Assembly (NCBI RefSeq): GCF_900104745.1
Contig: NZ_LT629732.1
Location: forward strand, 186,001-250,000
Length of the DNA: 64,000 nt
Direction: 5' to 3'
Source of the DNA: Actinopolymorpha singaporensis
GTDB lineage: Bacteria > Actinomycetota > Actinomycetes > Propionibacteriales > Actinopolymorphaceae
The notes beneath the pieces are model-generated. The model worked only from the letters and a program-made list of their open reading frames with translations, was not told the DNA's origin and searched no databases. This document shows positions 52,523 through 62,921 of the stretch, in pieces. Position numbers and translations under genes: made by a program. The first letter of the stretch is position 1. Every line of letters begins with the position of its first letter.

Positions 52523-55138
52523 ATGTCGCTCACTGATCCGTTGTCCCCGCCGTCCACGTCCGCCCTTCCCACCCCCTCGCTGGCCGCCACGCAGCTGACG
52601 CGGCTGCACCCGCCGGCCGACCCTGCCGACACCGATCCGGACTCCCTCTACGAGGCCTTCGCCAGCTGGGCCGGCGAACGCGGGTTCACCCTCTATCCCC
52701 ACCAGGAAGAGGCGCTGATCGAGATCGTCTCCGGCGCCAACGTGATCCTTGCCACCCCGACCGGGTCCGGCAAGAGCCTGGTCGCCGCCGGTGCCCACTT
52801 CGCCGCGATGGCACAGGGCAGACGGACCTACTACACCGCACCGATCAAGGCGCTGGTGTCGGAGAAGTTCTTCGCGCTGTGCGAGATGTTCGGCGCCGAC
52901 AAGGTCGGCATGCAGACCGGGGACGCAAGCGTCAACGCCGACGCACCGATCATCTGCTGCACGGCGGAGATCCTCGCCAACATCGCGTTGCGCGACGGGC
53001 CGGACGCCGACGTCGGCCAGGTGGTGATGGACGAGTTCCACTTCTACGCCGAGCCCGACCGGGGCTGGGCCTGGCAGGTGCCGCTGATCGAGTTGCCGCA
53101 CGCGCAGTTCGTGCTGATGTCGGCGACGCTGGGCGACGTCAGCAGGTTCGAGGAGGATCTGACCCGGCGGACCGGGCGGCCGACCACCCTGGTGCACGCG
53201 TCCGAGCGCCCGGTGCCGCTGGTGTTCTCCTACGTCACCACTCCCCTGCACGAGACGCTGGAGGACCTCCTCGGCACCCACCAGGCGCCGGTCTACGTCG
53301 TCCACTTCACCCAGGCGGCCGCGCTGGAACGCGCGCAGGCGCTGATGAGCGTCAACATGTGCACCCGGGCGGAGAAGGACGCGATCGCGGCGATGATCGG
53401 TCACTTCCGGTTCACCGCCGGCTTCGGCCGTACGCTGTCCCGGCTGGTCCGGCACGGCATCGGCGTCCACCACGCCGGCATGCTGCCCCGCTACCGCCGG
53501 CTGGTGGAGACGCTCGCCCAGGCCGGGCTGCTGAAGGTGATCTGCGGCACCGACACCCTCGGTGTGGGCATCAACGTGCCGATCCGCACGGTGCTGTTCA
53601 CCGGCCTGTCGAAGTACGACGGGCAGAAGGTGCGGCTGCTCAAGGCGCGGGAGTTCCACCAGATCGCCGGGCGGGCCGGGCGCGCCGGCTACGACACGCT
53701 CGGCACCGTCGTCGTGCAGGCGCCCGAACACGTGGTGGAGAACGAGAAGGCGCTCGCCAAGGCCGGCGACGACCCGAAGAAGCGCCGCAAGGTCGTACGC
53801 AAGAAGCCGCCGGAGGGCACGATCGGCTGGGGCAGGCCGACGTTCGAGCGGCTGGTCGCAGCCGAACCCGAGCCGCTCACGTCCAGCTTCGCGGTCAGCC
53901 ACGCGATGCTGCTGAACGTCATCGGCCGGCCCGGTGACGCGTTCGCGGCGATGCGCCACCTGCTCACCGACAACCACGAGGAGCCGGCCGCGCAACGCCG
54001 GCACATCCGCCGGGCGATCGCGATCTACCGCGCGCTGCTCGCCGGTGGCGTGGTGGAGCAGCTGGACGAACCCGACGAGACCGGACGGCGGGTCCGGCTG
54101 ACCGTCGACCTGCAGTGGGACTTCGCCCTCAACCAGCCGCTGTCGCCGTTCGCGCTGGCCGCGATCGAGCTGCTGGACAAGGAGTCACCGACGTACGCAC
54201 TGGACGTCGTGTCCGTGATCGAGTCCACGCTGGACGACCCGCGGCAGGTGCTGTCCGCCCAGCGCCAGAAGGCTCGGGGTGAGGCGGTCGCGGCGATGAA
54301 GGCGGAGGGCATCGAGTACGACGAGCGCATGGAGCTGCTGGAGGACGTCACCCACCCGCAGCCGCTGGCCGACCTGCTCGACGCGGCGTACGAGATGTAC
54401 CGGCGCGGGCATCCCTGGGTCGCCGACCACGAGCTCTCGCCGAAGTCGGTCGTGCGCGACATGTACGAGCGGGCGATGACGTTCGTGGAGTACGTCGGGC
54501 TGTACGGCCTGACCCGCTCGGAGGGACTGGTGCTGCGCTACCTCGCCGACGCGTACAAGGCGCTGCGGCAGACCGTGCCCGAGGACGCCCGGACCGAGGA
54601 GCTGACCGACCTGATCGAGTGGCTGGGCGAGCTGGTCCGCCAGGTCGACTCCAGCCTGCTGGACGAGTGGGAACGTCTGCGCAACCCGTCCGAGGAGGAG
54701 CTGTCGGCCGGCGCTCCGGGCATCGGCGTCAAGGAGCCGTTGACGGTGACGTCGAACGCCCGGGCGTTCCGGGTGCTCGTCCGCAACGCGCTGTTCCGCC
54801 GGGTCGAGCTGGCGGCCCTGCGCCGCTCCGACGAGCTCGGCGAGCTCGACGCCGAGTCCGGGTGGGACGCCGGCGCGTGGGCCGCGGCCTTGGGGGAGTA
54901 CTTCGCGGAGTACGACTCGATCGGAACCGGTCCGGACGCGCGCGGCCCGGCGTTCCTCGTCGTGGACACCACGACCGAGCCCGGCCGGTGGCTGGTCCGG
55001 CAGATCTTCGACGACCCGAACGGCGACCGCGACTGGGGCATCACCGCGGAGGTCGACCTGGCCGCCTCCGACGAGGCGGGCACGGCCGTGCTCACCGTGA
55101 CCGCCGTCGGTCCCGCCACCGAACCGAACCGCGCCTGA
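52523..55138 (+). CDS. DEAD/DEAH-box helicase with DUF3516 domain
   Basis: The 871-residue superfamily-2 helicase has the Q-region FTLYPHQEEAL, motif I ATPTGSGKSL, motif Ia, motif II as DEFHFY, motif III MSATLGD, and motifs V-VI TDTLGVGIN and QIAGRAGRAGYD. The C-terminal half matches DUF3516, found in a subgroup of Ski2/HelY-type helicases in actinobacteria. Likely substrate is structured RNA or DNA; cellular role is not known. The GTG/ATG start at 52523 follows GGAAG. Standing just after glyA's terminator, it is a separate transcript. Confidence 0.9.
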   Translation: MSLTDPLSPPSTSALPTPSLAATQLTRLHPPADPADTDPDSLYEAFASWAGERGFTLYPHQEEALIEIVSGANVILATPTGSGKSLVAAGAHFAAMAQGRRTYYTAPIKALVSEKFFALCEMFGADKVGMQTGDASVNADAPIICCTAEILANIALRDGPDADVGQVVMDEFHFYAEPDRGWAWQVPLIELPHAQFVLMSATLGDVSRFEEDLTRRTGRPTTLVHASERPVPLVFSYVTTPLHETLEDLLGTHQAPVYVVHFTQAAALERAQALMSVNMCTRAEKDAIAAMIGHFRFTAGFGRTLSRLVRHGIGVHHAGMLPRYRRLVETLAQAGLLKVICGTDTLGVGINVPIRTVLFTGLSKYDGQKVRLLKAREFHQIAGRAGRAGYDTLGTVVVQAPEHVVENEKALAKAGDDPKKRRKVVRKKPPEGTIGWGRPTFERLVAAEPEPLTSSFAVSHAMLLNVIGRPGDAFAAMRHLLTDNHEEPAAQRRHIRRAIAIYRALLAGGVVEQLDEPDETGRRVRLTVDLQWDFALNQPLSPFALAAIELLDKESPTYALDVVSVIESTLDDPRQVLSAQRQKARGEAVAAMKAEGIEYDERMELLEDVTHPQPLADLLDAAYEMYRRGHPWVADHELSPKSVVRDMYERAMTFVEYVGLYGLTRSEGLVLRYLADAYKALRQTVPEDARTEELTDLIEWLGELVRQVDSSLLDEWERLRNPSEEELSAGAPGIGVKEPLTVTSNARAFRVLVRNALFRRVELAALRRSDELGELDAESGWDAGAWAAALGEYFAEYDSIGTGPDARGPAFLVVDTTTEPGRWLVRQIFDDPNGDRDWGITAEVDLAASDEAGTAVLTVTAVGPATEPNRA

Positions 55139-55169
55139 ACCGCGCCCGAACCGCGCCTGACCGCCCGGG

Positions 55170-55949
55170 TCAGCCGACCTGGTCGCGCAACGTCCCGGCC
55201 GACTCCTCGTCGAGGAAGAGCTGCGCGTGGCCGACGGTGCGCAGGATCGACGCCGGGCAGTCGGGCGTGACCGGGCCCTCCAGTGCACTGCGGACGGCGT
55301 CCGCCTTGCGTGCCTCCGGCGTCACCACCAGAACCGTCCGCGGACGGATCAGGGCGGGCACGGTCAGCGACAGCGCCCGCGTCGGCGTCTGCGCCAGCGA
55401 CGGGAAGTGGCCCTCACCGACCTGCTGGCGCCGGCACGCCTCGTCCAGCTCCACCAGGTGGACCAGTTCGGTGGTGCCGAAGTCGGCGGGCGGGTCGTTG
55501 AACGCCAGGTGGCCGTTCTCGCCGATGCCCATCACGCACACGGCCGGGTCGAGGTCGGCGAGCAGCCCGGAATACCGGGCCAGCTCCTCCTCGACCGGCT
55601 CGTGGTCACCGCGGATGCCGTGGAACTCCCGCGGCGTGACGTACGGCAGCAACTGGTCGGCGAACCACCGTCGGAAACTCGCCGAATGGTCCGCGGACAT
55701 ACCGGCGTACTCGTCCATGTGCAACACGACCACCCGCGACCAGTCGATGTCGTCGCGTTCGCGCACGGCGCGCACGAAGCCGAACTGCGAGTTGCCGGTG
55801 GCCAGGATCACCGCCACCGCGTCCCCTGGTTCGACGGTGGCGAGTTCGGCGCGTACGGCCGCCGCGAAGCGTTCAGCAGCGGCGGCTCCGGCCGCCTCCG
55901 CAGTCGGAGCGACTGACACGGTGAGTTCGTCGTAGCGCAGCTGGCGCAT
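55170..55949 (-). CDS. nagB: Glucosamine-6-phosphate deaminase-like protein (NagB family)
   Basis: The 259-residue protein belongs to the NagB/6-phosphogluconolactonase fold. The catalytic HMDEYAGM (Asp) and GIGENGHLAFNDPP (Glu-His) blocks agree with true GlcN6P deaminases, which convert glucosamine 6-phosphate to fructose 6-phosphate and ammonia. The lid KADAVRSALEGPVTPDCPAS is also typical. No nagA or transporter lies near it. The ATG at 55949 begins MRQLRYDELTV, the usual edge of the fold. Confidence 0.9.
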   Translation of the reverse strand: MRQLRYDELTVSVAPTAEAAGAAAAERFAAAVRAELATVEPGDAVAVILATGNSQFGFVRAVRERDDIDWSRVVVLHMDEYAGMSADHSASFRRWFADQLLPYVTPREFHGIRGDHEPVEEELARYSGLLADLDPAVCVMGIGENGHLAFNDPPADFGTTELVHLVELDEACRRQQVGEGHFPSLAQTPTRALSLTVPALIRPRTVLVVTPEARKADAVRSALEGPVTPDCPASILRTVGHAQLFLDEESAGTLRDQVG

Positions 55950-56045
55950 GGTTTCCTTCCGGGCGTGGGGCTGCTCTCCGCGGGACCAAGGGCGCGTTCG
56001 GCACCTCCAAGATCCGCGAACCGGTCGCCCGCCGAGTCTGCCACG

Positions 56046-56564
56046 TCAGTCGGCGACCTTGGGGCCGGTCGTGGTCCGTCCGGCGGCCGGTTGGTGCCGT
56101 CGGTACTCGACGAGCAGCACCACCGCGACCAACGGCTGCAGCACGTCGACCGGAATGGCTCCCACGTTGGCCGTCGCGGTGTTGTCGTGCGCGATCAGCT
56201 GCATGACGTGCCCCACCGCGTCGCCCCAGTACACAACCGTGAGCGCGACGACGGCCGCGGTGAGCCAGCTGTCCCGCTTCCGGACGCAGCCCACGCCGAG
56301 CACACCGACCGCGATGTCGGCCCAGCCCACCCTCCACTGGAAGAAGCTCCGGGCGTACCCGACCGACGCCGCGACCTCGCCGGAGTTGGGACCGAGGTGG
56401 CTGAGTCCGCCGAAGATCGACCACACGCCGCCGCCCACCACGAACCACAGCAGCCACAGCTCGATCACCCGGGGGCGGGTGCGCCGCTGGGGCGAATGGT
56501 CCACCAGGGTGTGTACGAGGGCACCCACCACGATCGCGGCCATGGTGAACGTGAAGTACGCCAT
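56046..56564 (-). CDS. DUF6790-like integral membrane protein
   Basis: The 172-residue protein has about four membrane helices, with WLLWFVVGGGVWSIFGGLSHLG and YARSFFQWRVGWADIAVGVLGV between loops, as in DUF6790-like proteins. It begins MAYFTFTMAAIVVGALVHTLVD. No function is known. It is on the minus strand 97 bases from nagB and convergent with nothing obvious; a separate unit. Confidence 0.7.
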   Translation of the reverse strand: MAYFTFTMAAIVVGALVHTLVDHSPQRRTRPRVIELWLLWFVVGGGVWSIFGGLSHLGPNSGEVAASVGYARSFFQWRVGWADIAVGVLGVGCVRKRDSWLTAAVVALTVVYWGDAVGHVMQLIAHDNTATANVGAIPVDVLQPLVAVVLLVEYRRHQPAAGRTTTGPKVAD

Positions 56565-56671
56565 GCTCCGACCCTAGGAACTGCGCGCCCTGCGGCTGCC
56601 GACGTTCGCGCGTGCCGGGTGTCGGCCGGTCGGCGGTTGCCCGACTTCGCCATCAGGCCGGGCCTGACGTT

Positions 56672-56725
56672 CGGTTCACCAGGTTCGACAGGTTCGACAG
56701 GTTTGACAGGGTCGACGGGTTCGGC
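56672..56725. repeat. Short 9-bp tandem repeat (AGGTTCGAC)
   Basis: About six copies of a nine-base unit, AGGTTCGAC, run from 56672 to 56725 and then decay to about 56751. They lie in the 313-base gap between the DUF6790 gene and the propeller gene. Nothing else is seen in that gap apart from weak AT patches. Confidence 0.75.
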
Positions 56726-56877
56726 AGGTCGGCAAGATCGAGAGGTTCGGCCGTTCCGCCGTCTTTCTGCCGCGCGAGGCGTTACTGTCCGACTGTCCGG
56801 GATCGGACGGTTCACAGGGGTCGGTTTCGCCTCGTTCCGGTGTGGGCGCGGCGGTGTCGGAGAGTCGGTGCGAAGCC

Positions 56878-58686
56878 ATGATGCGTGCGGTACGCGGATC
56901 TCTGCCAGGAGTGGGCGTGCGGGCCCGGGTCGCCGGTACGGCGGCCCTGCTGCTCGCGGGGGCGCTGAGCGTGGCCGCGGCAGGTACGCCCGCCGCGGCC
57001 GCGGGCTCGCCCCCGGCGTCGGCGGGTTCGTCCGTCACGGCGGCGGCGATTCCGCTTCCGTCGGCCGAACGCACCAGCCCGGCGGTCACGTCGAACGGTC
57101 CCGGCCGCACGGACCTGTTCAACACCTCGTCCGGTGGCGACCTACTGCAGCAGATCCGGTATCCGGGTGGCTCGTGGACGCGAACCCTCAATCTCGGCGG
57201 CGACCTCGCATCCCAGCCGGCGGCCGTCTCGTGGGCGCCCGGACGCATGGACGTCTTCGCCCGCGGCACGGACAACGCCCTGTGGCACCGCGCGTACACC
57301 TCCGGCGGCTGGCAGAGCTGGGAACGCCTGGGCGGCATCCTCACCTCGGCGCCTGCCGTCGCGTCCCAGGGTCCCGGCCTGCTGGACGTGTTCGTCCGCA
57401 ACGTCGACAACGGCCTGTCCCACAAGGCGTTCGCGGCCGGCAGGTGGTCGGCGTGGGAACGCCTGGGCGGCGTCATGTCGTCCAGCCCGGCGGCCACCTC
57501 GTGGGGCCCGGGTCGAGTGGACGTGTTCGTCCGCAACGTCGACAACACCCTGTCGCAGAAGTGGTTCGGCGGCGGGCGGTGGCACTCCTGGGTGCGGGTC
57601 GGCGGTACCACCACCCTGCTGAACTCCCAGCCCGCGGCGGCCTCCCCGGGCACGGACCTGCTGGACGTCGCGGCGCGCGGCAGCGGCAACAGCATGCGGC
57701 TGCTGCGGTGGACGGGATCGGCATGGACGTCGTGGACGGCGTTGGGCGGCACGTTCTCCTCCGGTCCGACCGCGACCGACGGGGACGCGGCGGTGCGGGT
57801 CCTCGGATGGTCGCCGAACGGCTTCCAGTACGAGTCGGTACGGCCGAGGCCGACCGGCACCTGGAGCGCGTGGACCTCCGTGGACGCCTACGCCGCGTTC
57901 CGCAGGCTCGGCACCTGGGTGGACACCCTGGACTACGCCACCCTCGATCCGGCGTCGTCGGTGGCCGACATGCGCGCGCGTGACGTACGGACGCTCTACC
58001 TCGGCACCGCGCGGTTCAACAGCGCACGGGACTTCTTCGACGAGACCGAGATGGGCCAGTGGCTGGACGCCGCACACGCGGCCGGCATCCGGGTCGTCGG
58101 GTGGTACGTCCCCGGCTACGGCGACCTCGAACGCGACGTACGCCGCACCGTGGCGATCGGCTCCTACGTCAGCCCGGCCGGGCAGCGGTTCGACGCGGTG
58201 GGCGTCGACATCGAACGGTTCGGCTCCGACGGCGAGGTCACCCACGCCCAGTTCAACCAGCGGCTGGTCACCCACCTGCAGCAGGTGCGTACCCGTACGC
58301 CCGCGGTGATCGGGGCGATCGTGCCCTCGCCCTTCGGCACCGATCCCGGGAACCGCTGGGAGGGTTTCCCCTGGGCATCGATCGGGCCGAACAGCGAGGC
58401 CGTCGTACCCATGGCGCTGTGGTCGTTCAGGTCGAACTTCTCCGCGTCGCAGGTCTACACCTGGGTGAAGGACCAGACGACGAGGACGAGAGCGCTCACC
58501 GGCCGCCGGGTACACGTCGAGGGCGGAGTCATCGGCGAGGGCAGTACGCCGGTGACGCCGGCCCGCGTGCAGGCGTTCGTCGACGCGGTGCGCGACGGCG
58601 GCGCGGTAGGCGGGAGCCAGTACGACTACGCCACCATGACCGGCCACGAGGACCTCTGGCCGATCCTCGACCAGGTGAACGGCTAG
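56878..58686 (+). CDS. Secreted protein with PLL-like beta-propeller and TIM-barrel-like domain
   Basis: The 602-residue protein has a Sec signal ([19 protein letters not shown], ending near residue 36). From about 55 to 330 come repeats of roughly 47 residues with the form SxPAAxSWGPGRxDVFVRxxDNxLxxKxxxGGxWxSW, as in PLL/fucose-lectin-type propellers. The C-terminal 250 residues look like a barrel: [39 protein letters not shown] and [18 protein letters not shown]. It may bind glycans and act on them outside the cell. The ATG at 56878 or 56881 is likely. Confidence 0.8.
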   Translation: MMRAVRGSLPGVGVRARVAGTAALLLAGALSVAAAGTPAAAAGSPPASAGSSVTAAAIPLPSAERTSPAVTSNGPGRTDLFNTSSGGDLLQQIRYPGGSWTRTLNLGGDLASQPAAVSWAPGRMDVFARGTDNALWHRAYTSGGWQSWERLGGILTSAPAVASQGPGLLDVFVRNVDNGLSHKAFAAGRWSAWERLGGVMSSSPAATSWGPGRVDVFVRNVDNTLSQKWFGGGRWHSWVRVGGTTTLLNSQPAAASPGTDLLDVAARGSGNSMRLLRWTGSAWTSWTALGGTFSSGPTATDGDAAVRVLGWSPNGFQYESVRPRPTGTWSAWTSVDAYAAFRRLGTWVDTLDYATLDPASSVADMRARDVRTLYLGTARFNSARDFFDETEMGQWLDAAHAAGIRVVGWYVPGYGDLERDVRRTVAIGSYVSPAGQRFDAVGVDIERFGSDGEVTHAQFNQRLVTHLQQVRTRTPAVIGAIVPSPFGTDPGNRWEGFPWASIGPNSEAVVPMALWSFRSNFSASQVYTWVKDQTTRTRALTGRRVHVEGGVIGEGSTPVTPARVQAFVDAVRDGGAVGGSQYDYATMTGHEDLWPILDQVNG

Positions 58687-58719
58687 TTCTGTCCTCGAGC
58701 CGGTGAGGCGGACTGTTGG

Positions 58720-59361
58720 TTATGTCCCCAGCCGGGTGGCGAGCAACAAGCCCTTGCCGACGGGCACCACCGTCGACTCCAGTTCGGCGGAGCGTTCCAC
58801 CAGCGCACGGAACTCCGCCACCTCCTCGGGGTGGGAGAGCACGTTGTCGACGGCGAGCAGGCCTCCGGGGCGCAGCACCCGCACCGGATGCGGCCACCAG
58901 TGCGGGTACTCCGGGCGCTCGGAGTCGAGGAACAACACGTCGAGGCCCGCGTCGGGTAGCTCGGCCAGGACGGCGCCACCGTCGGCGGTCCTGAGTTCGA
59001 CGGTCGCGGCCAGCCCGGCGGCCTCCAGGTTGGTGCGCGCCTGCGCCTGCACGGAGGCGTCGACGTCCACGCTCAGCAACCGGCCGTTTCGCCGGGCCAG
59101 CGCGGAGGCGAACCAGATCGCGGAGTATCCGTTCGACGTGCCGATCTCCGCCATCGAGGTGGCGCCCATCGACTGGAGCACCACGGACAGCAGGGTGGCT
59201 GCCTCGGGCTCGAGATTGCGGCGGCGGAGCAGTCGGTCCTCCTGCGCGGCGTCGTGGGCGAGCCCGTCCCGGTAGAGGGCGTCGAGCAGTTGCCTGGTGT
59301 CTGTGCCGGCGTCGGTGCCGGCGTTGGTGCCGGCGTGTGTATCCGCGTTGGTGTCCGACAT
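58720..59361 (-). CDS. SAM-dependent O-methyltransferase (CCoAMT-like)
   Basis: The 213-residue class I methyltransferase has the SAM motif AEIGTSNGYSAIW, the acidic VDVDA turn after strand 2 and LFLDSERPEYPHWW / RPGGLLAVDNVL, as in caffeoyl-CoA/catechol O-methyltransferases. The N-terminus of the preferred ATG (59361) contains a low-complexity Thr/Asp/Ala/Gly stretch from a DNA repeat. GAGGAT precedes it. It ends toward the propeller gene. Substrate unknown. Confidence 0.87.
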   Translation of the reverse strand: MSDTNADTHAGTNAGTDAGTDTRQLLDALYRDGLAHDAAQEDRLLRRRNLEPEAATLLSVVLQSMGATSMAEIGTSNGYSAIWFASALARRNGRLLSVDVDASVQAQARTNLEAAGLAATVELRTADGGAVLAELPDAGLDVLFLDSERPEYPHWWPHPVRVLRPGGLLAVDNVLSHPEEVAEFRALVERSAELESTVVPVGKGLLLATRLGT

Positions 59362-59655
59362 CGCGCCATCCTCGATCTCGTCGTTCGGGGCTTTCCGACT
59401 GTCGGTGGCCAGGTCGTCCGCCCGCTTCGACAGTCCTCCGGTCAACAGTCACGTCCGGCAGGTCTCCCGTGACAGTTCGGGAGTGGCCGGGGCAGGACAG
59501 CTGTCATCGGCGGCAGCTCCGCAGCGCCGCGTCCTCCGCCCATAAGGACAGGGATCCGAACGCCGGAAGACCCGACAGTGAGCGGCCGAGGGCGCCGCAT
59601 GACGCAACCGTTCACAGTTGCCACCTCGACGCCTCTCGGCGTGACTCACGTCTAC
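59362..59655. other. Gap between O-methyltransferase and P450 genes
   Basis: These 294 bases lie between the O-methyltransferase start and the P450 gene end. They hold no convincing gene. A promoter for the methyltransferase should be here. No RNA gene or hairpin was recognised. Confidence 0.4.
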
Positions 59656-62600
59656 TCAGGCGAAGACGTCCTGCTGGTAGCGGCCTGCCCGCTCGAGGTC
59701 GGCCAGCCACTCCTCGGCGCCCGCAGCGGCTTCGCCCGTGTTCCGGCAGAAGATCTCCAGCAGCGCCGCACGCACCGCCGGCGCCATCCGCGCTCCGTCG
59801 CCGCACACGTAGAAGTGACCGCCCTCCGCTAGCGCCGCCCACACCGCGTCGCCCTGTGCCAGCAGGGCATCCTGCACGAAGCGGTACGGATGATCGGGCA
59901 CCGCCGAGTACGCCGAGTGGACGGTCACCACACCGGCCCGCTCCCACTCCGCGAACTCCGAGCCGTACAACCAGTCGTGCTCGGGGTGCCGGCAGCCGTA
60001 GAACAGCAACGCCGGGCCGACCAGTTCACCCGCCGCCGCCAAGGCGGCCCGCTCCTCGACGAAGCCGCGCAGCGGCGCGATGCCGGTCCCCGGGCCGACC
60101 AGCACCATCGGCGTGGCCGGATCGGCCGGGGGCTCGAACGCCGGAGCCGGGGTACGCACGTAGCCGTAGATCACGTCGCCGGGCTCCAGCCGCGCGAGGT
60201 ACTGGGAGCACAGCCCGCGGTACTCGCCCGTTCCCGCCCAGGCCGGACCCTCCACCAGACCGACCGTCAACCTGGGCCGGCGCGGGTCGACCGCCGGCGA
60301 GGAGGAGATGGAGTAGAACCGCGGCCGGATCGGGCCTGCCAGCTCCAGAAACGCCGCGAGCGGCAACTCGACCGCGGGAAAGCGTTCCAGCATGCCGAGC
60401 ACCGACACCCGCTTGGCGAGGATCTCGTCGGCGTACCGCTGCTGCGCCTCCGGCTCCTCACCGCACAGCGCCTCGATCTCGCGGGTCGTCCAGGGGCAAC
60501 CGGTGTACCGGAGCAGGGTGCGCAGCTGCGCCCTGGTAGCCACCTCCTGCAGTTCGACGAACTCCGTGAGCAGCAGTTCGGCCGACACCGGTACGTCCAC
60601 CGGCAGGTGCGTGCGCCGGCCATCCTCCTGGGACAGCCGGACCACCTGGTCGTGGCGTAGGCGCAGCTGACGCATCGCCCAGGCCACCAGCTCGGGATCG
60701 TTCTTCGCGAACACCGCCAGGTGGTTTCCGGTCCGGTACGTCATTCCCTCGGGGAGCTCGAGCACCACCGACCGGGCCGCCGGACGCGGCGCCTCCAGGG
60801 CGAAGTCCCACAGGCCGGTCGCGTCGCCGACCAGGTCCTCGCTGCTCACGACCGTGAGTGGGACGGCCTGCTCGGACACCACCGCCGGCCGGATGTCGGC
60901 CTCGGTGAGCACCTCCAGCCGGTAGCGTGGTCCGTCCGCGGCGCTGGCGTCCGCGCCGTACTCCTGTGCCAGCGCAGTCCACAGCTCACCCAGCCAGGCC
61001 TCCGCCATCCCGTCGAAGTCACCGGCCGCGTCGGCCTCACCGCGTGGCACCACCGCGGTCGCACCGGCGGCGAGCAGTCCGGCCTCCACCCGCCTGGGGA
61101 ACGCCTGGTAGGTCGCCCACTGGGTGTTGCCGGCACCCAGGACGGCGAACCTCAACCCGGCAAGGGAATCCGGCGCCAGCACGCCGTCCTCCAGCAGCCG
61201 GTCGAAGCGCTGCGCGTTGTCGGGCGCCTTGCCGTTGTAGCTCGCGGTCACCACCACGAGCAGGCCGTCGGTGGGTATGTCGGCAGCGAGTTCGTCCAGC
61301 GTCGTCAGCGTGGTCTCGAACCCGGACTGGCGGGCCCGCTCGGCCACCAGGTGCGCGAGGTCCTCGGTGCTGCCGAGGTTGGAGCCGTACGCCACCCGCA
61401 GCGAGACGCCCACCGCCCGCACGTCCAGCGCGGACGCGGCAGCCGCAGCACCGGACTCGCGGGAGTCGCCGGCAGTCGCACCCGGCAACGCCCGCTCGTG
61501 CGGTCGGCGCTCCCGTACCCGTACGGTGAAGCCCTCCGGCTTGATTGTCAAGGTCTGCTTGACATGCATGTGATACGAGTGCGGGTCGGACAGCGCGAAC
61601 TTCTGCAGCAGCAGCGCGAGGGCCAGCCGGGCCTCGGTGAGCGCGAACTGCCGGCCGATGCAGGCCCGCTCGCCGTTCCCGAACGGCTTGTACGCGTGCG
61701 GGTGGTGTTCGGCCTTACGTTCGGGCAGCCACCGGTCGATGTCGAACTCGTCCGGTCGCTCCCACGCACCCGGGTGCGTGTGCAGCGGCGCGAGCAGGAC
61801 GCTGATCTTCTGCCCCTTGGCGACCGGATAGCGCCCGCCGAGCACGGTGTCCTCGTACGCCGTGAGCCCGATACTCGGGATCGGCGACCACAGGCGCAGC
61901 GTCTCGTCGAGAACGCGTGGGATGACGTCCAGCCTCATCACCGTCTCGTACGTGGGAACGCTGTCACCCGGCAGCAGCCGGTCGACCTCGGCGTAGGCCT
62001 GGGCAAGCACGTGCGGGTTGCGCAGCAGCAGATACAGCGCGAACGACAACAGCCCGCTGGTGGTCTCGTGACCGGCGATGAGGAATGTCAACACCTGGTT
62101 GCGGATGTTCTCGTCGCTCAGGCGCTCGCCGGTGGTGGGGTCGGAGGCGTCCAGCATCAGGCCGAGCAGGTCGCTGCCGCCGGTCCGTCCCTCCGCGCGG
62201 CGTGCGCGGATGACCTCGTCGACGAGGCTCTGCATGGTCTGGATGTCGTTGCGGTACGCACGCTCCTGCCCCCGGCGCATGCTGGTGACGAACGGCAGTT
62301 GCCGCATTCGCATCATCGCCTCGACCAGCGCGTTGCCCATCGCCTGCAGGAACGGGTGGAGTTCCTCTGCTTCGAAGGAGTTGAAGCGGTGGCCGAAGCC
62401 GGTGAGGGAGATCGTGTCCAGGGTGAGCCGGGTCATGTCCTCGGCCACCTCGAGGTCGGTGCCCTGCCGGTCGTGCCACTTGCCGAGGAGTTGCTGGGCG
62501 ACCTCCAGCATCTGCGGGAAGTACGCCTTCATCGAACGCTGACTGAACGCCGGCATCAGGATCCGGTGCGCCTGACCCCAGGCCGGCTCGTCCGACCGGG

Positions 62601-62874
62601 CGGTGAACAAGCCGTCACCGCCGAAGTCGCGAACGTGGCTGAGCGGCGGGTCGATCGGCTTGTAGAAGCGTGACTCGTCAGACACCTCGGTCACGAGGTC
62701 GGGGTCGTAGACGAAGATCACCTGCCGGCCGGCGAACTCCAGCCGGAAGATCCCCTCGGGGTACTCCCGCGCCAGGTCGGCGAAGTGGGCACTCGGTCCG
62801 TCGGCAGGCACCTGGAGGGTGTTGCCGAGCACCGGGACGCCGCGCGGGCCGGGTATGGGGAGCAGGTCGGCCAT
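59656..62874 (-). CDS. Self-sufficient cytochrome P450-reductase fusion (CYP102/P450 BM3-like)
   Basis: The 1072-residue protein fuses three parts as in P450 BM3. The P450 domain (about 1-460) has AGHETT (267-272), ExxR in ETLR and the heme loop FGNGERACIG with Cys405. A flavodoxin domain begins near residue 490 (AYGSNLGSTEDLA). The FAD/NADPH domain has RFYSISSSP, GPGTGIAPLRGF and YVCGDGARM. BM3-type enzymes hydroxylate fatty acids using NADPH directly. GAGGAAG precedes the ATG at 62874. It faces a TetR gene across two identical palindromes, so it is probably repressed and induced by fatty acids or another ligand, as with BM3 and BM3R1. Confidence 0.95.
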   Translation of the reverse strand: MADLLPIPGPRGVPVLGNTLQVPADGPSAHFADLAREYPEGIFRLEFAGRQVIFVYDPDLVTEVSDESRFYKPIDPPLSHVRDFGGDGLFTARSDEPAWGQAHRILMPAFSQRSMKAYFPQMLEVAQQLLGKWHDRQGTDLEVAEDMTRLTLDTISLTGFGHRFNSFEAEELHPFLQAMGNALVEAMMRMRQLPFVTSMRRGQERAYRNDIQTMQSLVDEVIRARRAEGRTGGSDLLGLMLDASDPTTGERLSDENIRNQVLTFLIAGHETTSGLLSFALYLLLRNPHVLAQAYAEVDRLLPGDSVPTYETVMRLDVIPRVLDETLRLWSPIPSIGLTAYEDTVLGGRYPVAKGQKISVLLAPLHTHPGAWERPDEFDIDRWLPERKAEHHPHAYKPFGNGERACIGRQFALTEARLALALLLQKFALSDPHSYHMHVKQTLTIKPEGFTVRVRERRPHERALPGATAGDSRESGAAAAASALDVRAVGVSLRVAYGSNLGSTEDLAHLVAERARQSGFETTLTTLDELAADIPTDGLLVVVTASYNGKAPDNAQRFDRLLEDGVLAPDSLAGLRFAVLGAGNTQWATYQAFPRRVEAGLLAAGATAVVPRGEADAAGDFDGMAEAWLGELWTALAQEYGADASAADGPRYRLEVLTEADIRPAVVSEQAVPLTVVSSEDLVGDATGLWDFALEAPRPAARSVVLELPEGMTYRTGNHLAVFAKNDPELVAWAMRQLRLRHDQVVRLSQEDGRRTHLPVDVPVSAELLLTEFVELQEVATRAQLRTLLRYTGCPWTTREIEALCGEEPEAQQRYADEILAKRVSVLGMLERFPAVELPLAAFLELAGPIRPRFYSISSSPAVDPRRPRLTVGLVEGPAWAGTGEYRGLCSQYLARLEPGDVIYGYVRTPAPAFEPPADPATPMVLVGPGTGIAPLRGFVEERAALAAAGELVGPALLFYGCRHPEHDWLYGSEFAEWERAGVVTVHSAYSAVPDHPYRFVQDALLAQGDAVWAALAEGGHFYVCGDGARMAPAVRAALLEIFCRNTGEAAAGAEEWLADLERAGRYQQDVFA

Positions 62875-62921
62875 GATCGTCACTTCCTCGTCGGGTCCGG
62901 GCCACCCGAGGTGGGGGCAGC

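Noticed and set aside
50450-54004. Upstream extension of the TPR frame to 54004
   Set aside because: The part beyond the GTG at 50449 is antisense to glyA and the helicase, with biased composition; the real protein starts at the cytoplasmic N-terminus before the first membrane helix.
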